Shown here piece after piece: positions 1 through 6,608 of a stretch of 9,986 nt of DNA. A program made the position numbers and the translations under genes. Position 1 is the stretch's first letter, and each line of letters starts with the position of its first letter. Source of the DNA: JANMAT01 sp031359995 (GTDB lineage Bacteria > Actinomycetota > Acidimicrobiia > Acidimicrobiales > Ilumatobacteraceae); the NCBI GenBank assembly GCA_031359995.1, contig JANMAT010000166.1, forward strand, positions 1 through 9,986, in the 5' to 3' direction. The notes under the pieces are model-generated. The model did no database searches. It saw only the letters and a program-made list of their open reading frames with translations, and was not told the origin of the DNA.

Positions 1-252
1 CCCACCGCCCTCGCCAAGGGCTGGCCCATCGCCACCGGCGTCATCGAAGGAACCTGCCGCTACCTCGTCGCCGACCGCATGGACATCACCGGCGCCCGCT
101 GGAGCGTCAACGGCGCCGAAGCCATCCTCAAACTACGAGCCCTCCGCGCCAACGGCGACCTCGACACCTACTGGCAATACCACCTCAACCAAGAACGACA
201 ACGCATCCACCAATCCCGCTACACCAACAGCCTCATCCCCGCCGCCGCGTAG
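1..252 (+). CDS. ISKra4-family transposase, C-terminal fragment (cut by window edge)
   Basis: The frame is open from base 1 to a TAG at 250-252, giving the last 83 residues of a transposase. The text GWPIATGVIEGTCRYLVADR followed by MDITGARW and GAEAILKLRALRANGD is typical of the C-terminal catalytic part of ISKra4-family DDE transposases, including the Glu in VIEGTCR and the tail with an HLNQERQRIH segment. The start and most of the protein lie left of the window, so whether the element is intact cannot be judged. The right end of the element should lie within tens of bases after the stop, but its inverted repeat cannot be confirmed without the left end. Its presence just upstream of duplicated and broken genes fits a rearranged accessory region. 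Confidence 0.85.
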   Translation, partial: PTALAKGWPIATGVIEGTCRYLVADRMDITGARWSVNGAEAILKLRALRANGDLDTYWQYHLNQERQRIHQSRYTNSLIPAAA

Positions 253-547
253 TCCCTCCAGAAGAGCCGCACCCTGTTGATTTCGTCCCACAACCCAGCG
301 CCAGGTGGGCCTCGGCGGCGATGTCGGCGGCCAGTTCGTCGAGTCGAAGCCGTCACCCCACGGGGCGATGGTGGTGGCGGCAGCGGCGAGGGGTGGTCCC
401 ATGCTCCTGGCGCACGACACCGCGGCTGGATCTGTGCAGGAACTCGCGGAGACGGCGATGCCCCAGGCGGCGAACAGGCCCTGTTCGCGGCGAGGAGGGC
501 GATTACAGTTCGGGTCTGATGACCGAGACGAAACCGGGGGACTGTCG
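253..547. other. Spacer between transposase and first SCO6745-family gene; no gene recognised
   Basis: This stretch should contain the right end of the insertion sequence and the promoter of the downstream gene. The downstream frame stays open back to base 305, but the extra 81 residues are low-complexity and look unlike the family, so I treat them as non-coding. On the minus strand around 300-350 a short reading, LDELAADIAAEAHLALG, looks protein-like. It could be a remnant of a gene interrupted by the insertion, but it is too short to assign. Confidence 0.4.
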
Positions 548-1543
548 GTGACTTCAGAGATGTTCTCGGAGACCTCAGCGCGAAGCCGCGCCCTGTCCGC
601 AGCGCTCGAACCGGTGATCGGTTCGGTGTATTTCGCACCGGAGGCGCACGCCGCGTATGAAGCGCTGGGCTTCGGTGGGAGCCCGGGGAGGCTTACCGGG
701 GACGGCTGGGCAGTGGACCATTGGGGCGGGGTGGCGATGCCTGATGGGGTCGCCTACTTCGCCAGCCGGGGCGCGATCCTCGGCCAGGTCCGTGGTGAGG
801 TTGTCGCCGCTGCGTTCGGCGTGTTCAACCCGGTCGTGGTTGTTGCGGCCGTCGCTCGCGGTTGGGAGATCGCCGATGCGGACAGTGTCGTCGATGCACG
901 CACGCGGGGTGCGGTGGCACAGCTGGAGCGGATCCTGGGCGTTGCGCCCGCCGGGATCGAACGGGTCGTCGAGCTGCTCGGGCGGGCGGTCGCTCCGTTG
1001 ACGGTCGCGGGTCACCCGATGTTCGCTGGGCTGCTCGGGCTGACGATGCCCGCCGGGATCGTCGGGCGCATGTGGCGTCTCGGCGACGAGCTGCGCGAAT
1101 ACCGCGGTGACGCCCACATCGCCGCGGCCGTCGCGGCCGGCCTGGACGGTTGCCAGTTGCAGGTGCTCACCGAACGGTACGCTGGGATGCCGGCGCGCAG
1201 CTACGCAGCGGGACGAGGTTGGGACGAGGGGCAGCTCGGGTCGGCCGAGGCCGATCTGCAGGCTCGCGGTCTGCTCGACGGTGAGGCGGTGACCAGCGCC
1301 GGACGCGAGGTGCGCGAGGCGGTGGAGTCGGCGACGGACGAGGCGTGTGCGTCGATGACCGATGCGCTCGGTGTCGATCTGATCGAGCTCGTCGCGCGGC
1401 TGCAGTCGTGGGGCGCCGCCGTTCGTGAGGCGCACGGCTACTACCCCTCGTCCCCTCAGGAAGCCGTGCTGTCGCCTGGGGTCGATGTGTGGATGTCGCG
1501 CAACGGGCTGCGTCCGTTCGGTGCCACAGACGCCGCCGGCTGA
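548..1543 (+). CDS. SCO6745-family protein (SalK-like, winged-helix-type), copy 1
   Basis: A 331-residue protein with the hallmarks of the actinobacterial SCO6745 family, often annotated SalK-like or helix-turn-helix. It has YFAPE at residues 28-32, a GQVRGEVVAAAFGVFNP block at 79-95, the REYRGDAHIAA motif at 183-193, and a C-terminal GRGWDEGQL...LQARGLLD...TSAGREVREAVESATD segment (about 222-262) that resembles a winged-helix unit. The biochemical role of the family is not established, so I assign none. I chose GTG 548 because GGGGGA lies about seven bases upstream. An ATG at 560 is possible, and the frame runs back to 305 without family-like sequence. It is followed 87 bases later by a paralogue on the same strand, suggesting a tandem duplication and possibly co-transcription. 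No membrane segments or signal peptide are seen. Confidence 0.78.
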   Translation: MTSEMFSETSARSRALSAALEPVIGSVYFAPEAHAAYEALGFGGSPGRLTGDGWAVDHWGGVAMPDGVAYFASRGAILGQVRGEVVAAAFGVFNPVVVVAAVARGWEIADADSVVDARTRGAVAQLERILGVAPAGIERVVELLGRAVAPLTVAGHPMFAGLLGLTMPAGIVGRMWRLGDELREYRGDAHIAAAVAAGLDGCQLQVLTERYAGMPARSYAAGRGWDEGQLGSAEADLQARGLLDGEAVTSAGREVREAVESATDEACASMTDALGVDLIELVARLQSWGAAVREAHGYYPSSPQEAVLSPGVDVWMSRNGLRPFGATDAAG

Positions 1544-1617
1544 CCGTTCCGAGACGCCCGGTCCGCTGCTGGCCGCCGCGGTCCGGACGCCACACCCACG
1601 AGCTGCCATTGGCAATC

Positions 1618-1624
1618 GGAGGAG
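1618..1624 (+). promoter_or_regulatory. Strong Shine-Dalgarno of the second SCO6745-family gene
   Basis: GGAGGAG lies six bases upstream of the ATG at 1631 and fixes that start. It is the best ribosome-binding site in the window, much stronger than that of the paralogue upstream. Confidence 0.75.
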
Positions 1625-1630
1625 ATCGAG

Positions 1631-2578
1631 ATGTCATCAACCACACCGGCCGCGCCGGGAACCGACTCGCACGACGTGAGCGCGTGGGCCAGACGGTTGC
1701 GCGCCGCGGTCGAGCCGATCGCTGGGATCGTCTACTTCGCCCCGGAGATCCACACCGAGTTCGAGGCGTTGGGCTTCGGACCTGGCGTCGGTGGAGACGG
1801 CTACCTCACCCTCGCCGAGGTGTCCGGCTACTACTGCAGTCGGGCCGGGTGTATGGGGCAGGTGCCCGGTGAGGTGGCGGTCGCCGCGTTCGGGGTGTTC
1901 AACCCGAAGTTGATGGTTCCGGCAGTGGTGCGCGGCTGGTCGATCGCCGGCGTCGACGACGTCCTCGCGGCGCGAGAGCGCGGCGCGACCGCCGCGTTGC
2001 AACGGATCGTGGGGGAACCCGACGGGCTTGGGCGGGCCACCGAGCTGCTCGCGCAGGCCGCGGCGGGCGGGTGCGCGGCCGGTCGGTTCCTGTACGCCGG
2101 CCTGCGTTCGCTGCCCGTGCCGACCACACCGTGGGGCGCGGCGTGGCGACATGCCGACTGCGTCCGCGAACATCGCGGCGACTCGCACATCGCCGCGTGG
2201 ATCGCCGCCGGGCTCGACCCCGTCGAGGCCGGGTTGCTGACCGAGGCGTACTACGCGATGCCGACCAAGCGCTACCACAGCGGGCGCGGATGGACGCCGA
2301 ACGACCTCGACGCCGGCCTCGGGCGGCTTCGCGCTGGCGGTCTGATCGAGGGTGACCCGGTCACCTTGACCGAACGCGGCCGGGCCACGCGCGAGGCGAT
2401 CGAGGTCTCGACCGACATCCAGCAGCGGCCCATCCTCGACGCGATCGGAGACGATCTCGAGGAGCTGCTGACCCTGATCGAGCCGTGGGGCGCGGCGATC
2501 TACGCGAGCGGGACCTACCCGACATCGATCGAGCAACTGCCGCCCGAGTGGGGTCGGATGAGCGACCCGGCGGACTGA
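1631..2578 (+). CDS. SCO6745-family protein (SalK-like, winged-helix-type), copy 2
   Basis: A 315-residue paralogue of the preceding gene. The same landmarks occur in the same order: YFAPE at 35-39, GQVPGEVAVAAFGVFNP at 76-92, HRGDSHIAAWIAAGLDP at 181-197, YYAMPTKRYHSGRGW at 207-221, and LRAGGLIEG...LTERGRATREAIE at about 233-257. The last of these corresponds to the winged-helix-like C-terminal unit. The acidic run IGDDLEELL near residue 272 matches the equivalent part of copy 1. Clear divergence along the whole length shows an old duplication or stepwise acquisition, not a recent copy. The start is fixed by GGAGGAG six bases upstream. The function is unknown; a ligand-binding or regulatory role is only a guess from the winged-helix-like end. 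Confidence 0.8.
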   Translation: MSSTTPAAPGTDSHDVSAWARRLRAAVEPIAGIVYFAPEIHTEFEALGFGPGVGGDGYLTLAEVSGYYCSRAGCMGQVPGEVAVAAFGVFNPKLMVPAVVRGWSIAGVDDVLAARERGATAALQRIVGEPDGLGRATELLAQAAAGGCAAGRFLYAGLRSLPVPTTPWGAAWRHADCVREHRGDSHIAAWIAAGLDPVEAGLLTEAYYAMPTKRYHSGRGWTPNDLDAGLGRLRAGGLIEGDPVTLTERGRATREAIEVSTDIQQRPILDAIGDDLEELLTLIEPWGAAIYASGTYPTSIEQLPPEWGRMSDPAD

Positions 2579-2790
2579 ACACCAGCCCTGCCCGAGTCGG
2601 CGCAGGCACGTTCGAGCAGGGTTCGGGCGCTCGCAGGTGGCGCTGCGTACGATGTCTGCGATCCGTTCGGCAACGAGCGGTCTCGGTGATCACGCCGTTG
2701 CAACGCGTGACCCCAGTGGGGATGTGCCGAGGTCAGCCTCGCCCTTCAGTCGAGCGAGCATCGGACGCAGATCTGGGTAAGAGCCCGCGA
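2579..2790. other. Intergenic stretch without a recognised gene
   Basis: No frame on either strand reads like a known protein. Two competing 6-bp inverted repeats (GCCCGA 2590-2595 with TCGGGC 2623-2628; CCCTGC 2586-2591 with GCAGGG 2616-2621) lie just after the upstream stop. They have long loops and no T-tract, so a terminator is not convincing. Confidence 0.4.
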
Positions 2791-3152
2791 TCAGATGCAG
2801 GTGCCGTCGACGAACAAGTTGCCGCCGGCGCCCTACGAGCACAGGTCGACCGTGAAGTTCCACTCATCGTCGTGGAGATCGACGATCATCCCGGCAGGGG
2901 CGCGGGCGACGTTGAACACTACGTGCACGCCGCCGGAGTGCTCGCTGGCGGCGGCGACGAGCGCTTCGATGCCCGCTCGACGGTGGTGTCGTAGTGGCGG
3001 CCGGCGAATCGTTCTCGAGCTCTGCGCTGAGGCGTCGATGTCGACGGTGTTCACGTCACCGCCGACCACTGACGCACCCTCGGCGACCAGCCGAGAGGCA
3101 GTTGCACGACCGATTCGTGGCGCCGCGCTGGTGACGACGGCGACCTTGTCGC
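2791..3152 (-). pseudogene. Short-chain dehydrogenase/reductase (SDR) pseudogene with internal deletion
   Basis: Read on the minus strand from about 3152, the sequence gives RDKVAVVTSAAPRIGRATAS, then RLVAEGASVVGGDVN. This is the first beta strand, nucleotide-binding loop and second strand of an SDR Rossmann fold. GIEALVAAASEHSGGVHVVFN and GMIVDLHDDEWNFTVDL follow, matching the region up to about residue 110 of an SDR. A TAG then occurs at 2833-2835, and the same frame continues as GAGGNLFVDGTCI before a TGA at 2791-2793, which resembles the C-terminal GxNLxVDGG end of SDRs. The middle, including the YxxxK catalytic motif, is missing. No start codon is available because an in-frame TAG lies just upstream of RDKVAVV. 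The glycine motif is also eroded (TSAAPRIG instead of TGxxxGIG). I infer a dead gene with a large internal deletion. Confidence 0.7.
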
Positions 3153-3155
3153 GCT

Positions 3156-3531
3156 AACCCTGATATCCCGAAGCGCAGCGGCGGTTGCGTCGCAGCCGTA
3201 CCGTTCCAAGCGATGGTCGAGGTCATGAATCGTTTCTCGGTGTCGATGTCCGGGTGTAGGCAGGGTCTCACTCATTGTCGGGTAGCCGGCAGCAGCCCGA
3301 GGGCTTCGGGTCGTGACGCCTCGACCGAAGGCGGATCCGCCTCCAACCCGAGCCCACGAAGCGACGCGTCCCGCAGCTCGCCATCGGCGCGAACCACCGA
3401 CATGCTCACGTCCGAAGTCTCCCATGACGAGGCGCTCGCGGTGCTTCTCGCTGTCATCCCAGGGCTTGGCAGGCGGTCTCTCTACGGCCTGGCGCTGCGT
3501 CGGCGACCGCCTGCACCCGCGGCGACGAGAT
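3156..3531. other. Gene-free stretch between two pseudogenes
   Basis: Several frames are open, as is usual at this GC content, but none is recognisable. A minus-strand stretch reading KPWDDSEKHRERLVMGDFG (near 3410-3470) looks protein-like and may be further gene debris. I cannot assign it to a family. Confidence 0.35.
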
Positions 3532-3990
3532 CTACGCAGTGTCGTGATCGCTGTACGGGCGGGCCAGTGCCTGTCGCACCACGGCGTTGCCGTCCACCGC
3601 GCGTTGGTGGGCGGGCTCGGCCAGCAGGTGGTAGCCGCGCACCTTGGCGGAGGGCGCATCGGCGTCGGACGCGGCACGGGCGAGCAGCTCGCTGATCGGC
3701 GTCGTGAGGTCGTGTCCATGGATCTCGAGCTTGCCGCCGCCGCCTTGGGTGTTGGCGCCGAGCGAGTTGCGCTCGTTGGCGAGCGTCGTGAGGGTCACGC
3801 GCCATCCGTCGTTCACCTCGCCCACCACGTCGACGCCGGCGACGACGGCGGCCGTGAGGAACACCTCGTTGAAGTGTGCCCGGCCCGTCATGTCCCGCAG
3901 CCGACGCACCTCGACGCCCGCCTGGTGCATGTCGATCACGAAGCAGGTGATGCCGCGATGCTCGGGCGGACGGCATTGCATCGCCGGCAC
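3532..3990 (-). pseudogene. Acyl-CoA dehydrogenase, central fragment
   Basis: The minus-strand reading contains HRGITCFVIDMHQAGVEVR, then LRDMTGRAHFNEVFLT and VVGEVNDGWRVTLTTLANER. These are characteristic of the middle of acyl-CoA dehydrogenases, FAD enzymes of fatty-acid beta-oxidation: the beta-barrel domain and the beginning of the C-terminal helical domain. Intact enzymes are about 380-400 residues; only about 150 are present. The N-terminal helical domain is absent, and the frame is closed upstream by a TGA near 4010. The C-terminal part, with the catalytic glutamate region and the final helices, is lost after a TAG at 3532-3534. The stretch before that stop still reads NAVVRQALARPYSDHD, as in the family, but an unusual insertion of about 20 residues precedes it. 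I infer a non-functional remnant. Confidence 0.75.
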
Positions 3991-4127
3991 CGATAGCTGC
4001 GGACGCGTTCACTGCGACGACGAGGAACTGTGCCTCGCCACGGGCACGTCGCCGACCGGGCACACGCGCGCCGCTGATCTCGACCGGCTATGTTCGCGCC
4101 CGTTCGAGCGGGCGCTCGCCACCGATC

Positions 4128-4131
4128 GGAG
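4128..4131 (+). promoter_or_regulatory. Shine-Dalgarno deciding the lipocalin-like start
   Basis: GGAG, seven bases before GTG 4139, supports that codon as the start. The same frame is open much further upstream, where it only shadows the minus-strand acyl-CoA dehydrogenase fragment. Confidence 0.5.
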
Positions 4132-4138
4132 CGAAGTC

Positions 4139-4534
4139 GTGGGACTACAGGATGAACTGCCCGGAACGTTCGAACTGGTATCGCTGGAGACTCGACGCTC
4201 CGACGGCGCGACCACCCGTCCTTTCGGCGACCACCCGATCGGGATGTTCGTGTTCGACCGGGCCGGCCGATTCTCCGTCCAGCTGACTGACAACCTCCCG
4301 ACCCCGAACGAGGGCGGCTACGTGGCGATGTTCGGGAGCTACGTCGTCGACGAGCGGCAACGCACCTTTACCGCGACGCCGCGTGGCGCCATCGACCCGA
4401 ACATGATCGGCACCGACGTGGTCCGTCACGTCGCCTTCGACGACGAGCTGGCGATCTTCAACACAACGCCGCAACACGTCGACGAACTCGACGTCACCAC
4501 TTACATCACCTGGAGACGCGTCAGGCAAGGGTGA
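4139..4534 (+). CDS. Lipocalin-like domain protein
   Basis: A 131-residue soluble protein. It opens with LPGTFELVSLETRRSDG, the usual beginning of the lipocalin-like domain (Pfam Lipocalin_5 type). PFGDHPIGMFVFDRAGRFSVQ and YVAMFGSYVVDE follow, then a GTDVVRHVAFDDELAI strand pair and the ending TTYITWRRV. The fold is a small beta barrel that binds a hydrophobic ligand, but the substrate of this subfamily is unknown. GTG 4139 is chosen because a GGAG lies seven bases upstream and family similarity begins there. The gene stands alone, with debris upstream and no recognised gene for about 550 bases downstream. No signal peptide or membrane segment is visible. The length fits a single-domain member. 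Confidence 0.72.
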   Translation: MGLQDELPGTFELVSLETRRSDGATTRPFGDHPIGMFVFDRAGRFSVQLTDNLPTPNEGGYVAMFGSYVVDERQRTFTATPRGAIDPNMIGTDVVRHVAFDDELAIFNTTPQHVDELDVTTYITWRRVRQG

Positions 4535-5087
4535 CCGACCACCAGCAGTCACCGATTCCAGTCCGGGACAGCCAGGGAACCGCCGGAGCGGCAACGTCGG
4601 ACGAGGGTCACGGCTGGTGACCCGCCTGCGCCTCGGGGTGCGAGAACACATACGTCCCGAGCCACGCATCAACGGTCATCGACACGCCCGCGGGCACTGC
4701 CAGCTCGAGGCTTTCGTCGCTTCGCCGGTTGAGAGCTCGGCGAGCAGATCGGTGATCTTCAACACGTCCGTTTTCGCCTCGTCGTGCGCCGTCGCAACCA
4801 CACACCGATCGCTGATGTGCGCGGGCTGGTCCGTTCGATCGACGGCGACGGCTTCACCCCGGCGCGCTCCAGCCCGCGCACTCTTGACGCGATCCGCCGA
4901 GGATGGTCGTGGAGGGAGCTGGCGCGGGCGTCCGGCGTTCCCAGATCGACCCTGACGTTCTCGGCGGCGATCCACCGGTGGAGCCTTCGGTGGTGGGTCG
5001 AGGCAAGAGTCGCCCGGTCCACGCCGGTTCGTGGACATCTGGGTGACGTCGTTCGGCCAGGCTGTGGCGGCGAGTACGGTCGGGGAG
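4535..5087. other. Region without a confident gene; possible HTH remnant
   Basis: Two weak signals are present. On the plus strand around 4820-5020 the reading RTLDAIRRGWSWRELARAS followed by GVPRSTL looks like a helix-turn-helix, of the kind found in mobile-element proteins. It has no convincing start and its frame runs on without further similarity. On the minus strand 4611-4805 ends with ELAVPAGVSMTVDAWLGTY then VFSHPEAQAGHQP and a stop. This looks like a genuine protein C-terminus, but I do not recognise it. The promoter of the downstream selenoprotein gene should be at the right end. Confidence 0.35.
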
Positions 5088-6215
5088 ATGATTCTCGATC
5101 GAGTGTCAATCGACGCCGAGGCGTTCCGTGCTGGTACCGGCTGGGAGATCAAGCCGGAGGGTGCGTGCAAGGGTGATGTGTGCGTTCCGCTCCCGGGCGG
5201 GTTCGAGGTGACGCGGGTTGCCGAACGGTTGGGGATGGCACTGGTCCACGACGAGGAGAACCGCTTGTGGGCGCTGGGGCCCGAATCGATCGGTGGTCGC
5301 GCACTGGTTCATGCGAAAGCGCCTGACCTGGTGTTGGCCGCCATCGACGGTAATGAGTTCGATCTGTCCTCGCTCCGCGGGCAGAAGGTGGTGCTTGTCG
5401 CCTGGGCGCCGTATTGAGGTTGCCGGTTCGACCTGCCCGGGTGGCAGGCGCTGCGCAGTGAACTTCATCCCCTCGGTGTCGAGGTTGTCACGGTCTCGCT
5501 CGAGCTCAGTGATCCCGACGTGTCACGACCGTTCATCGAGGCGGCACACCCGGAGCATCCGTCATTGCTCGATCCAACCCACTTGCTTGACAGCCTGTTC
5601 GGGGTGGTCAACATCCCCAACGTGATCTGGATCGATGAGGATGGGGTCATCGTCCGCCCCGCGGAACCAGGGTGGCCGGGCGCTCAGGACTACCCCGAGC
5701 CGATGAAACAGATGTTGGCGGAGCGGGCCAGGCAAGCGGCGGAAGCGGACGAGCAGGGCAACGAGACGGCGCGTCCGAACCTGATGAAGGTGCTGCAAGG
5801 CGGCCAGGATCGCGAGGCCTATCCGGATGCGATCCGCGACTGGGCGCGTAACGGCCCATCGAGCCGGTACGCGATGACCCCTGACCAGGTGGTCCACGCG
5901 TCGCAACCGCGGGGCTTAGAGAGTTCATCGGGCGCCGCTCACTTCGAGTTGGCCAATCACCTGTGGCGCTCCGGTCGGCGTGATGCGGCGATCCGCCACT
6001 TCAACGAGTGCCACAGGCTCCAGCCCGAGAACTGGACGTACAAGCGTCAAGCCTGGTCGCTCGTCGGCAACGAGCGCGCCGGCGGGGGTGACTTCGGCCG
6101 GTTCAGCCAGGTGCCCGTGGCCGGCGAGGAAGCCGACTGGCCGTTCGCCTCCAACTTCGAAGCTGACGTCGCTCGGACTCCACCAGGCCAGTACTACCCG
6201 AAGACCATTGGGTAG
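5088..6215 (+). CDS. TlpA/ResA-like thioredoxin-fold selenoprotein with TPR-like tail (in-frame TGA = selenocysteine)
   Basis: Reading the TGA at 5415-5417 as selenocysteine gives 375 residues with Sec110. Residues 83-200 form a TlpA/ResA-type thioredoxin domain: FDLSSLRGQKVVLVAWAPY-U-GCRFDLPGWQAL, then VEVVTVSLEL, then NIPNVIWIDEDG, in which Pro177 is the expected cis-proline. Sec110 replaces the catalytic cysteine, and Cys112 gives a U-x-C pair. The N-terminal part carries KPEGACKGDVCVPLP, with Cys27 and Cys32, possible resolving residues. The C-terminal part (about 284-325) has a TPR-like helix pair, AHFELANHLWRSGRRDAAI with HFNECHRLQPENWTYK. Family-like sequence continues without a frame change across the TGA, which argues against a nonsense mutation. 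A likely role is thiol-disulfide or peroxide chemistry; the partner is unknown. No signal peptide is evident, so it is probably cytoplasmic. ATG 5088 is preferred because similarity starts there, although GGGGAG abuts it; GTG 5064 and 5031 are alternatives. Confidence 0.82.
5415..5417 (+). other. In-frame TGA predicted to encode selenocysteine (Sec110)
   Basis: The codon falls exactly where thioredoxin-fold proteins of this type have the first redox cysteine (WA-x-x-[C/U]-G-C-R). The frame continues for 266 further recognisable residues to a TAG at 6213-6215. Confidence 0.82.
5432..5448 (+). promoter_or_regulatory. Candidate bacterial SECIS hairpin
   Basis: CCTGCC (5432-5437) pairs perfectly with GGCAGG (5443-5448) around a five-base loop, CGGGT. 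The loop begins at nucleotide 24 counting the T of TGA as 1, close to the position of the GGUC loop in the Escherichia coli fdhF SECIS. It has a guanine in the second loop position, as bacterial SECIS elements usually do. It would recruit SelB to recode the UGA. Because it lies in coding sequence, it also encodes LPGWQA of the protein. Confidence 0.62.
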
Positions 6216-6608
6216 GTGTCCCTGGCCAACCAAGAGTGCAGGGTGGCGGTTGGACATGGCACGTCGAGCAGGACGGTGCCAAGACGCCGGTGGGCACAGT
6301 TCGGGTCACACCGGGCGGGACACCCGATCGACCACGCTGAGGTGGGTCTGATGCCCGAGGTCTTCGACGAGATGCCGACCCGAACCGCTGCCACTCCGGG
6401 CGTGGGTGGCCTACCGCAACTCGACGCCGGGCTCGGCGGTGATCCGGTCGCGTCACATCCAGCGGGCGCGCCGTACGGGCGGGCATTCGAAGCCCCCGAT
6501 GATGGCGCCCGGTACTCCGACCTCAGCTTGTGACGGTCGGAACGGCCACCCCGAGTTGCGTAGCCGCTGGTGCGAGGCGCGCGCTCGGCGGTGCGTGGAG
6601 TACGCCTC
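6216..6608. other. Intergenic stretch between the two selenoprotein genes; no gene recognised
   Basis: About 390 bases. Frames on both strands are open but show no family resemblance. One short plus-strand reading near 6245-6320 (WTWHVEQDGAKTPVGTVRV) looks like a beta hairpin of a real protein and may be debris. The second selenoprotein gene may therefore have its own promoter here, but no clear -35/-10 pair is visible. Confidence 0.35.
6597..6600 (+). promoter_or_regulatory. Shine-Dalgarno supporting GTG 6609
   Basis: GGAG with eight bases to GTG 6609. The other candidate starts, GTG 6570 and 6591 and ATG 6624, have no comparable site. Confidence 0.45.

Noticed and set aside
305..547. 81-residue upstream extension of the first SCO6745-family gene
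   Set aside because: The added sequence is low-complexity, has no family counterpart in the paralogue, and GTG 548 has a good ribosome-binding site.
575..1615. Long minus-strand open frame opposite the first SCO6745-family gene (and similar ones at 1637-2536 and 8624-9655)
   Set aside because: These are antisense shadows typical of high-GC coding DNA, rich in Arg, Pro and His, with no recognisable domains. The plus strand carries clear families.
2586..2628. Possible terminator after the second SCO6745-family gene
   Set aside because: The stems are only 6 bp with loops of about 25 bases, compete with each other and have no T-tract.
3644..4138. N-terminal extension of the lipocalin-like frame
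   Set aside because: It runs antisense to the acyl-CoA dehydrogenase fragment and has no lipocalin similarity.
6216..6533. 105-residue plus-strand frame between the two selenoprotein genes
   Set aside because: No recognisable motif, no ribosome-binding site and composition like out-of-frame sequence.
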